Shown here: positions 1 to 6,063 of the stretch, in pieces | How the letters are laid out: every line of letters begins with the position of its first letter | How positions within the stretch are numbered: position 1 is the stretch's first letter | Origin: an uncultured bacterium | GTDB taxonomy: Bacteria; Patescibacteriota; Dojkabacteria; B142; OLB20 | Length of the DNA stretch: 6,109 nt | Reading direction: 5' to 3' | NCBI GenBank assembly: GCA_937889205.1 | Contig: CALARN010000133.1 | Span: forward strand, 1 to 6,109 | Translations under genes and position numbers: made by a program | Notes under the pieces: model-generated | Databases searched by the model: none | Told to the model about the DNA's origin: nothing | The model's input: only the letters and a program-made list of their open reading frames with translations

Positions 1-233
1 TTAATCACCTCTAGCAAATATATTGGCAATTTATTGTATTTGATGCCATCAGGCCTACCTAATTCGTCGTATATAACTAGATTAGAAAGACCTTTGGCAT
101 CAAGCTCTTCAGCAATAAACCCAATTTCATCAGAATAACTTCCAATATAATTAAAAGATACTGGATTAATATCTAGAATTAAGTCGAAATTATCTGTTAA
201 GCCCAGTACATTCTCTTTGTATCTTATTGAAGA
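1..233 (-). other. Peptidase S74 intramolecular chaperone domain (partial), predicted self-cleavage before Ser700
   Basis: This is the C-terminal domain of the repeat protein. Ser700 (codon 231-233) and Lys705 (codon 216-218) are five residues apart in the SxxRxKEN pattern that holds the catalytic dyad of S74 domains. The downstream motifs INPVSFNY, IGFIAEEL and GIKYNKLPIYLLE follow the family order. The domain runs off the window edge, so the final helical part that forms the trimeric bundle in known members is not visible. Expected cleavage lies between Thr699 and Ser700, releasing the chaperone from the mature protein. Confidence 0.8.
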
Positions 234-2330
234 TGTTTCTCTCCAAACTAACCCCGTACTAGTTACATTTAAAGTATAAGAGGTCCCAATTCCAGTTTTA
301 GGAAGCGACGTAAAATATACATTGCCCGAAGAAGTAATACCCGTAGCTGCTGTTATAGCACCATTTGCATCAATCTTAAAGCCTGAGCTTGATCCAACCG
401 TGAATAAAGAATCCGCAGAAGAAGAGCCAATTCCAACATTACCACCAATGAAAATTGAATTATTATTAATCACATTCCAAGCGATACCATTATTGTTGCT
501 TGAAAAAGGACTGCTATTAGCAATCAAAGAATAGGTATATACTCCGCCATTGCTACTAAAACCTGAACTACTTCTTCTTTCAGAACCAACTACAAGCACA
601 CCAGCATCAGCAGAAATGCTAATCGATACCCCATGACGGTTACCATCTGTCGCATCTATTGCGGCTAATACCCCTCCCCTTTGCAACCAAATACTGCCCT
701 TATTATCAAAAATATATGCACCCCCGGTATCTGTACCCGAGGCACCTTCCCAAAATTGCGCACCAACTACAATCACATCACCATCACCACTAATAGCTAC
801 TGATTTACCAAATGCGTCGGTATTAGAAGCGTCTGCAGCCTCTAACACATTACCCCTTTGCACCCAGGCACTATCCCAATCATAAACATATACGCCTCCA
901 ACATTTGAACCTACATTACCTTCCCAATTTTGAGCACCTACAATCAAAATATCCCCCACAGCACTTAAGGCCACTGATGTCCCAAAATAATCTGTATTCG
1001 CAGCATCTGCGGCTTCTAGTACCCCCCCTCTTTGCACCCAGTCACTATCCCAATCATAAACATATACACCTCCACTATCTGTTCCTGACATCCCCTCCCA
1101 TCGCTGGGCACCTACAGCTAAAACCGAAGCATCTGCAGATAACGCTACTGAAATTCCAAAGTAATCCTCATCTGCTGCATCAACAGACTCTAAGACACTT
1201 CCTCTTTGTACCCAAGCGCTTCCGTTCCAATCAAAAGTATATACACCTCCCCTGTCTGTTCCCGATGCACCCTCCCAGTATTGAGCACCTACAGCTAAAA
1301 CTGTCGCATTAGCAGATAATGAAACTGCCGAACCAAAATAATCACCATCAGCAGCGTCTGAAGCTTCTAAGACATTGCCTCTTTGAACCCACCGCCCACC
1401 ACTCCAATCATAAATATATACGCCTCCCCTATTAGTACCGCTTACTCCTTCCCAAGTATCTGCACCTACGGCTAATACACTAGCATCTGCAGACAGAGAT
1501 ATGCTACTTCCAAAAAAATCACTATTCGCCGCATCTGCGGCCTCTAATACCTTCGCTATTTGAGAAGGACTTAATTGCAAGACCCCATCAATTCTTACAT
1601 CTCCTGAGACATGAAGTTTCTGAGCTGGGCTTGTAGTACCAATGCCCACATTATGATTAACGGAATCAACATAAAAAGTATTATTTGCCGAGTCTACAGC
1701 AAAGTCTCCAGCAATTGTTCCACTACCATCAATATTGAAACTTGCATTTACCTGCTCAGCAGTCTGATTCCTAATTATTTGATTATTACTATTGGAGATA
1801 TTTGCAGCAGTAATTGCAAAAGGGGTAGCTCTTAATTGCATCCTGTTAGTACCATCTAGAGTGAAAATCTCAGGATTTGTAAAATCTCCAGATCCACTTG
1901 CATCAAATTCGATATTAATAAACACCGAATCATTTTCAATAAAAACATCAGAAAAATTGGTTTCACTGCCACCAGTTTTACTACCTAAACCCAATGCCAA
2001 GTTAAATATTCCAGAATAATTTCCTAATTCGATGTCACTAAAGACTTCAGTATATAAAGAAGTACCTTCAGTAGCCACCGAAAAGTAACTAATACGAAAG
2101 TCACAAGTATCAGCTTCAGCTAGAATACATGCTGGAGCATCGGTGGTAATATTTGTCCCCGTTCCTTTAATGGCAATCTTACCTTGAAAATTCAGTGAAG
2201 AAGTCGAAGCTGCAGAAATGTTTATTACACTTTCGGTGTAAATTAATGAAGAAATAAATACACAAACAACAGCCCTTATAAACAGACTAGACAATCTCTT
2301 TAAGACTTTTTGGGTTATGAAGTGTGTCAA
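1..2330 (-). CDS. Secreted FG-GAP-like repeat protein with C-terminal peptidase S74 chaperone domain (3' end missing)
   Basis: The frame is open from a stop at 2340-2342 to the window edge: 776 codons, no internal stop, C-terminus missing. No ATG lies near the 5' end. I chose TTG at 2328-2330 because GAAGA (2337-2341) sits 6 nt upstream and a signal peptide follows: basic residues 8-12, hydrophobic core about 16-31, possible cleavage after Ala41. Next come LNFQGK (46-51), a beta-rich region to about 200 whose Cys68 and Cys76 are the only cysteines of the mature part, a GIGTTSP stretch (229-235), and six tandem 58-59-residue repeats (261-602). A second GIG motif (633-635) precedes an S74-type domain starting at Ser700 with SSIRYKEN, GFIAEEL and a GRPDGIKY motif. 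Ser700 and Lys705 match the Ser/Lys dyad of the family (phage endosialidases, MYRF), in which trimerisation triggers self-cleavage before the Ser. I infer a trimeric, self-processed surface fibre or adhesin. The ligand is unknown. A phage tail fibre is less likely given the signal peptide and the housekeeping neighbours. Confidence 0.85.
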   Translation of the reverse strand, partial: MTHFITQKVLKRLSSLFIRAVVCVFISSLIYTESVINISAASTSSLNFQGKIAIKGTGTNITTDAPACILAEADTCDFRISYFSVATEGTSLYTEVFSDIELGNYSGIFNLALGLGSKTGGSETNFSDVFIENDSVFINIEFDASGSGDFTNPEIFTLDGTNRMQLRATPFAITAANISNSNNQIIRNQTAEQVNASFNIDGSGTIAGDFAVDSANNTFYVDSVNHNVGIGTTSPAQKLHVSGDVRIDGVLQLSPSQIAKVLEAADAANSDFFGSSISLSADASVLAVGADTWEGVSGTNRGGVYIYDWSGGRWVQRGNVLEASDAADGDYFGSAVSLSANATVLAVGAQYWEGASGTDRGGVYTFDWNGSAWVQRGSVLESVDAADEDYFGISVALSADASVLAVGAQRWEGMSGTDSGGVYVYDWDSDWVQRGGVLEAADAANTDYFGTSVALSAVGDILIVGAQNWEGNVGSNVGGVYVYDWDSAWVQRGNVLEAADASNTDAFGKSVAISGDGDVIVVGAQFWEGASGTDTGGAYIFDNKGSIWLQRGGVLAAIDATDGNRHGVSISISADAGVLVVGSERRSSSGFSSNGGVYTYSLIANSSPFSSNNNGIAWNVINNNSIFIGGNVGIGSSSADSLFTVGSSSGFKIDANGAITAATGITSSGNVYFTSLPKTGIGTSYTLNVTSTGLVWRETSSIRYKENVLGLTDNFDLILDINPVSFNYIGSYSDEIGFIAEELDAKGLSNLVIYDELGRPDGIKYNKLPIYLLEVI
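525..1550 (-). repeat. Six tandem FG-GAP-like repeats (177/174 bp each)
   Basis: The units start at 1550, 1373, 1196, 1022, 848 and 671 (reading leftward) and encode 59, 59, 58, 58, 59 and about 51 residues. The consensus begins VLEAADAxxxDxFGxSVxLS. It continues with a strand resembling ADAxVLAVGAQ, then WEGxSGTDxGGVYVYDW and WVQRG. The 'FG...S...LS.D..vlavGA' core is that of FG-GAP_2-type beta-propeller blades. The sixth unit is degenerate: it lacks WEG and the closing WVQRG, as expected of a capping blade. Units three and four share a one-residue shortening after DWDS. They also share a 37-bp stretch (857-893 and 1031-1067) with a single mismatch, which points to recent duplication or gene conversion. 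Six blades plus flanking strands could close a six- or seven-bladed propeller. The canonical calcium-binding DxDxDG loops are not evident. Confidence 0.85.
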
Positions 2331-2336
2331 ATTAAT

Positions 2337-2341
2337 TCTTC
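2337..2341 (-). promoter_or_regulatory. Shine-Dalgarno site selecting the TTG start
   Basis: GAAGA on the minus strand lies 6 nt before TTG at 2328-2330. The in-frame stop TGA at 2340-2342 overlaps this site and rules out any start further upstream. The only other TTG nearby (2292-2294) has its purine run directly abutting it and would remove the basic N-terminal region of the signal peptide. Confidence 0.55.
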
Positions 2342-2374
2342 AATAGTTAAATATGCATTAAAAATCCTAAATAT

Positions 2375-2403
2375 AGTCTAGAAATTTCTTAACAACAAGT
2401 CAA
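2375..2403 (-). promoter_or_regulatory. Candidate sigma70-type promoter for the surface-protein gene
   Basis: On the minus strand, TTGACT (2398-2403, five of six matches to TTGACA) is followed after exactly 17 bp by TAGACT (2375-2380, four of six matches to TATAAT). Transcription would begin near 2368, giving a leader of about 37 nt before the TTG start. The region is AT-rich, so chance matches are possible, but the spacing and position are good. Confidence 0.45.
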
Positions 2404-2532
2404 CAATTATTAGACTTTTTCCATAGATGATATAGCCTGTCCTTCATGGCTTTACAAGCGTCTATATCAACAAATATATAATATTGAATAAAATCTCATA
2501 CGGGAGAATTTATCACAAAATTTAGTAATCCC

Positions 2533-2603
2533 ATAGTTAAGGATTTACAGAAGCGTATATAGGGCCTATAGTATTTCGGGCTTCGTGAATAATATTTAAC
2601 TAT
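2533..2603 (-). other. Nested inverted repeat just downstream of topA (possible structured 3' end)
   Basis: Three dyads are nested around one centre: ATAGTTAA (2533-2540) with TTAACTAT (2596-2603), GAAGC (2550-2554) with GCTTC (2580-2584), and an inner 13-bp palindrome TATAGGGCCTATA (2558-2570). The internal loops are asymmetric. The structure begins about 11 nt after the topA stop, where a transcript-end hairpin would be expected, but no T-tract follows it. It could stabilise or end the topA mRNA, or be a protein-binding palindrome. Confidence 0.3.
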
Positions 2604-2614
2604 CCTAAAACACT

Positions 2615-4858
2615 TTAAAATAGTTCTAATTCTTTCTTTTTTTCCTGGAGTTTTTTATTGTCTATTTTAACCACCTCTTTGGTTTTTGGATAATTTGGAT
2701 GCGCCCAATAATATCCATACTTACCATTTCGTAGTAACATCTTTTTACCATCTTTAGCTTTAGGAGCAACACCAAATAATTCTTTAAGTATTGCGGTCTG
2801 CATTTCTAATGGCTTAGCGTCTTTAATCTTGGGATATCCTGGATGCGCCCAGAAAAAACCATATCTACCTTTTTTAAGTAAGTAATCTTTACCATCCTCA
2901 GTTTTTGGAGGTTGCTTGTACTTGCTTGTAAAAGACTCAGCATTGATATCAATCTCTTCCGTTTTACTAGTATTTAAAGATTGCATTCCTTTACATTTGG
3001 GGAAATCTACGCAACTTAAAAACGGACTAAACCTTCCCAGTTTAATTTCCATCTTTTTAGCGCAAATTGGACATTTTTCTTCAGATTTACCTAGTATTAA
3101 ATAATCTTCTTTTTTAATGTTCTTCTCTGCAGTTACCAGGGATTTATGGAATTTCTCATAAAACGAACCCAAAAACTCAAGGTAATCACGATCACCATTT
3201 GCAATATTATCTAAATCATCTTCCATCACAGCGGTGAATTTTAGATCTAATATCTTTGGGAAATGATCAACTAGTAAATTATTCAAAGCAGTCCCAACTA
3301 AAGTCGGCTTCAAATACTTACCCTCTTTCTCGATGTATTTTTTCGATGTAATATTTGTCAAAATAGGCGCATAAGTTGATGGCCTACCAATCCCATTTGC
3401 TTCTAAAGCTTTTATTAAAGTAGCCTCAGAATACCTAGCAGGTGGTTCGGAGAACTTTTGTAAGGAAACAATTAACTTCGGAAATATTTGTTGGCCTAGC
3501 TTAAAGACCGGAAGCTCAACAGTCTTCAACTTGTTTTTATAAAGGCTATTAAACCCATCAAACAAAACTCTTTGCCCTTCAAGTATAAATTGATATTCAT
3601 TAACTTTTACTTTTACAGTGTTTAACTCTAATTTTGAATTTGCCATTTGTGAAGCCATAGTCCTCTTCCAAATCAATTCATACAAACGGGATTGTTCTGG
3701 AGTTAATTTCAAAGACTCGGGTAATTTAGTTATATCTGAAGGCCTAATTGCTTCATGAGCCTCTTGTGCGACCTTTGATTTCGTTTTGTAAACAATTGGT
3801 TTACTTGACAGATATTCTTGCCCCCTACTTTGCTTTATTAATTTTCTTATGGACTCAATAGCTTGATGTGATAAAGTCAAAGAATCGGTACGCATATATG
3901 TAATCAAACCTTGCTCATAAAGCTGTTGCGCAATTCTCATTGTACGACTTGCCGCCATGCCAATTTGATTGGAAGCAACTTGCTGCAAAGTACTCGTATT
4001 AAATGGTGGAGCAGGAGATCTAAAGGCATCTTTAGAATCAATATCTACTACCATCCACTGCCCATCTCTAATATTTTTAATTATTGCATTGCTTTCTGTT
4101 CTATTTTTAACAACAATCTTCTTATTATCCCTGCTGTGCAGGGCGAATTTAATATTTTCATCCAACTGTTTAAGGCTAGATTCTCGATACTCTTCATCAG
4201 CATCTGTAGCAATTTCAAGCTCAATTAATTTATTGGTTTTGACTACATCGAGACCTGCAAAAATATTCCAAAATTCTTCCGGCTTGAAAGCATCACGCTC
4301 TTTCTCCCTCTCCACAACCAATCTTAAAGCAACGGACTGAACCCTGCCAGCCGAAAGCCCGAACATCAATCTTTTCCATAGGAGCGGAGACAATTGATAC
4401 CCAACTATGCGATCAAGTATGCGACGTGTTTGTTGCGCATTTACTAAGTTCATATCTATTAATCTAGGTTTATTTACAGCTGCTGTGATTGCATCTTTTG
4501 TAATTTCGGTAAATACTATTCTCGACAACTTGTTTTTCAGCTTTTCATCAATTTCTCCATTAGGCTTGATAAACTTTAACGCTTTGGCTACGTGCCAACC
4601 AATAGCCTCACCTTCTCTATCAGGGTCAACCGCCAATATCAACCCATCTGCATCTTGATAAGCTTTTTTAATTGCAGCGAGTGCTATTTTATTTTTAATT
4701 ACGTATTTGGGTTTAAACTTCTTTTCAATATCAATACCTATTTCTGATTTTGGTAGATCAACAATATGACCTTTTGAAGCAATCACACGATAGTCTTTAC
4801 CAAGATACTTTTCAATAGTCTTAGCTTTTGCCGGAGATTCTACAACAACTAATTTCAT
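2615..4858 (-). CDS. topA: DNA topoisomerase I (type IA)
   Basis: The 747-residue product relaxes negative supercoils by transient single-strand cleavage through a 5'-phosphotyrosine link. The N-terminal TOPRIM domain carries Glu7 in VVESPAKAKT and the metal-binding acidic set Asp78, Asp80 and Glu82 in DPDREGEAIGWH. The conserved core follows: NAQQTRRILDRIVGYQLSP (about 140-158) and GLSAGRVQSVALRL (167-180). The catalytic Tyr321 sits in LITYMRTDS with Arg323 beside it, and GIGRPSTYAPI is at 489-499. A four-Cys zinc ribbon (Cys596, 599, 616, 622) follows. Two ribbon-like repeats without cysteines end the protein (about 655-684 and 703-729), each with a YGxxWAHPxYPK motif, then a Lys-rich tail. 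The ATG gives the canonical N-terminus. No Shine-Dalgarno is visible in the AT-rich leader. The tail resembles what I recall of Patescibacteria TopA. The gene is intact. Confidence 0.97.
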   Translation of the reverse strand: MKLVVVESPAKAKTIEKYLGKDYRVIASKGHIVDLPKSEIGIDIEKKFKPKYVIKNKIALAAIKKAYQDADGLILAVDPDREGEAIGWHVAKALKFIKPNGEIDEKLKNKLSRIVFTEITKDAITAAVNKPRLIDMNLVNAQQTRRILDRIVGYQLSPLLWKRLMFGLSAGRVQSVALRLVVEREKERDAFKPEEFWNIFAGLDVVKTNKLIELEIATDADEEYRESSLKQLDENIKFALHSRDNKKIVVKNRTESNAIIKNIRDGQWMVVDIDSKDAFRSPAPPFNTSTLQQVASNQIGMAASRTMRIAQQLYEQGLITYMRTDSLTLSHQAIESIRKLIKQSRGQEYLSSKPIVYKTKSKVAQEAHEAIRPSDITKLPESLKLTPEQSRLYELIWKRTMASQMANSKLELNTVKVKVNEYQFILEGQRVLFDGFNSLYKNKLKTVELPVFKLGQQIFPKLIVSLQKFSEPPARYSEATLIKALEANGIGRPSTYAPILTNITSKKYIEKEGKYLKPTLVGTALNNLLVDHFPKILDLKFTAVMEDDLDNIANGDRDYLEFLGSFYEKFHKSLVTAEKNIKKEDYLILGKSEEKCPICAKKMEIKLGRFSPFLSCVDFPKCKGMQSLNTSKTEEIDINAESFTSKYKQPPKTEDGKDYLLKKGRYGFFWAHPGYPKIKDAKPLEMQTAILKELFGVAPKAKDGKKMLLRNGKYGYYWAHPNYPKTKEVVKIDNKKLQEKKKELELF

Positions 4859-4898
4859 TAAATAAGAATAATAATTACATAAGATTTATCATTTACTT

Positions 4899-4927
4899 AA
4901 AATAGACTATTAACAGTTATTTGGCAA
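4899..4927 (-). promoter_or_regulatory. Candidate sigma70-type promoter for topA
   Basis: In the 90-bp dprA-topA gap (4859-4948) the minus strand has TTGCCA (4922-4927, five of six matches to TTGACA), a 17-bp spacer, and TATTTT (4899-4904, four of six matches to TATAAT). The start would fall near 4892, leaving a leader of roughly 34 nt. This would let topA be expressed separately from dprA. Read-through from upstream is also possible, since no terminator is visible in the gap. Confidence 0.4.
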
Positions 4928-4948
4928 GGGACTGAATTATTATAAGTA

Positions 4949-5842
4949 CTAGCAAATTTCTGAATTACCCATCAAACTAAGTGCCTCAGCTATTGGCAAT
5001 TTCGAAACATACTCAACATTATTGTCTTGGTTTTGATTGTGAATATTTCTAGACGGATATACATCATACACGGAAGTAATCAACCCCGCCTTAAGCTCTT
5101 TGATGGCATTATTGCAGCCAAAAGAGTTTGGATTGAAAATTGAACCGGGCGTAACAAAAACATTTCTATTATAATCTAACGCCAATTCGGCAGTCACTAA
5201 AGCACCGCTTTTTAGCCCCGCTTCGATAACAATAGTGTTTTCTGCTAATCCGGCAATTATCCTATTTCTCCTAGGGAATACCCATTTATTGTACGAATCA
5301 ACAGCATAATATTCAGAAATTATTAAACCGTTATTATCAATAATTCTCTCAGCTAAATATTGATTACCCGATGGATATATTTTACTTATACCAGTTCCTA
5401 AAACTGCAATAGTTTTGCCATTGCAATCTAAAGTGTAATTATGAATATCACTATCAATGCCATATGCCATTCCACTTACAGTAACTAAACCCAGCTCAAC
5501 AGCTTCAATCACAAATCTCTGAGCCACACGCCTACCATACTCACTTGGCCTTCTAGTCCCAACCAGAGCAATCCTATTATATGTCTCAGATAATAAACTA
5601 ATATTACCTTTGTAATAAATAACCAACGGGCAGTCTAAAATCTCTGCCAACTCTCTAGGAAACAATGCCTCTCCAAATACGATGCAGCTTTTTAGTAAAT
5701 TGTCATCAATATCAATCTTACTGATTTTTAAAGCCTCAAGCGCTGCAGAAGCTGATTGAAAATATTCTAAAGCCTTACGACTCTCACGAGCAGATAGTGA
5801 CGCAGCAAGTGAAATTCTTGCCAGCTTTTCTTTTATTGTCAT
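4949..5842 (-). CDS. dprA: DNA-processing protein DprA/Smf, short form
   Basis: DprA binds incoming single-stranded DNA during natural transformation and loads RecA on it; it acts in the cytoplasm. The 297-residue product has a degenerate N-terminal helical region (about 1-40, ending SASAALEAL like the family's 'fgSaeaALea'). The Rossmann-like core follows: ALVGTRRPSEYG (92-103), VSGMAYGIDSDIH (122-134), TIAVLGTG (144-151), YPSGNQYL (156-163), VFPRRNRIIAGLA (188-200), VIEAGLKSGALVTAELAL (205-222) and VTPGS (230-234). After about residue 262 there is only a short polar tail, so the C-terminal winged-helix domain of many longer DprA proteins is absent. The ATG is the only possible start: an in-frame stop lies at 5855-5857 and no other start codon intervenes. 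The gene begins 2 bp after the upstream stop and has only a weak GAAG ten bases before the ATG, suggesting translational coupling. Confidence 0.95.
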   Translation of the reverse strand: MTIKEKLARISLAASLSARESRKALEYFQSASAALEALKISKIDIDDNLLKSCIVFGEALFPRELAEILDCPLVIYYKGNISLLSETYNRIALVGTRRPSEYGRRVAQRFVIEAVELGLVTVSGMAYGIDSDIHNYTLDCNGKTIAVLGTGISKIYPSGNQYLAERIIDNNGLIISEYYAVDSYNKWVFPRRNRIIAGLAENTIVIEAGLKSGALVTAELALDYNRNVFVTPGSIFNPNSFGCNNAIKELKAGLITSVYDVYPSRNIHNQNQDNNVEYVSKLPIAEALSLMGNSEIC

Positions 5843-5844
5843 TT

Positions 5845-6063
5845 TTAAATTGCTTCACAATTATTAGAGAAATCATTGTAAAGGCAATTTATGAATTTTT
5901 TCATAACTGGTACTGTACGATATCCTCGACCACCCCATTGTTGCATAACTGTATAGCAATACTGTTCATTCTCAAAATCAAAGCAACCCATTACCCACGA
6001 GTGCGCACCAGAATAATACTTTCCATTTATCCATTCTCCTGCATCTGAAGAGCCTGTTTTACC
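5845..6063 (-). CDS. Penicillin-binding protein transpeptidase, C-terminal fragment (5' end missing)
   Basis: Only the last 72 codons and the TAA are present; the rest is lost because the contig runs into adapter sequence at 6064. The fragment starts with GKTGSS, the third conserved motif (KTG) of penicillin-binding transpeptidases. It continues with GAHSWVMGCFDFEN, like the 'HAWFxGyap' strand after KTG in class B enzymes, then a GGRGYRTVPVMKKFIN segment that corresponds to the 'Gg.G...AaPi...i' end helix. The full protein would cross-link peptidoglycan at the outer face of the membrane. The pattern is closest to PBP2 (elongation) rather than FtsI, but a fragment this short cannot settle the subgroup; a class A enzyme or a class D beta-lactamase relative cannot be wholly excluded. 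Its stop lies 2 bp before dprA, so the two probably share a transcript. Confidence 0.75.
   Translation of the reverse strand, partial: GKTGSSDAGEWINGKYYSGAHSWVMGCFDFENEQYCYTVMQQWGGRGYRTVPVMKKFINCLYNDFSNNCEAI

Larger units (their letters stand above)
2331..2614. other. Non-coding gap between topA and the surface-protein gene, with nested inverted repeats
   Basis: No credible coding frame is present on either strand. Besides the promoter and ribosome binding site near its left end, the gap contains several dyads. The 6-bp AGTCTA (2375-2380) and TAGACT (2411-2416) flank the promoter. The 8-bp TGATATAG (2428-2435) pairs with CTATATCA (2462-2469) and encloses GCC/GGC. A nested set lies just after topA at 2533-2603. 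None of these is followed by a clear U-run in the direction of topA transcription, so I cannot name a standard intrinsic terminator here. Confidence 0.6.

Noticed and set aside
1..60. TAA (reverse of the first three bases) as the end of the surface-protein gene
   Set aside because: The TAA at 1-3 is not in the reading frame used. The frame continues past the window edge, and the S74 domain is still incomplete there.
525..1550. CRISPR-like regular periodicity
   Set aside because: The period is 174-177 bp, a multiple of three, and the conservation is at protein level; there are no short repeats with unique spacers.
322..2019. Several plus-strand open frames (about 322-534, 905-1312, 1611-1835, 1792-2019)
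   Set aside because: They are antisense to the continuous 776-codon minus-strand frame, which has clear domains and repeats. Their peptides are low-complexity shadows of those repeats.
1..2330. Prophage tail-fibre gene
   Set aside because: S74 and GIGT motifs do occur in tail fibres, but there is a signal peptide, no phage gene nearby and housekeeping genes upstream. The missing downstream side leaves a small doubt.
2411..2420. Intrinsic terminator at TAGACTTTTT on the plus strand
   Set aside because: The stem (AGTCTA/TAGACT) is only 6 bp with a loop of about 30 bases, and no plus-strand gene precedes it.
2916..4658. Plus-strand open frames inside topA
   Set aside because: topA is intact and motif-complete on the other strand, and these frames encode nothing recognisable.
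1..5842. Alternative genetic code with UGA as Gly or Trp
   Set aside because: None of the three long frames contains an in-frame UGA, and tryptophan is encoded by TGG throughout.
5797..6048. Plus-strand open frame across the dprA start and the penicillin-binding-protein end
   Set aside because: It is antisense to two genes whose motifs are clear on the minus strand, and it shows no recognisable motif of its own.
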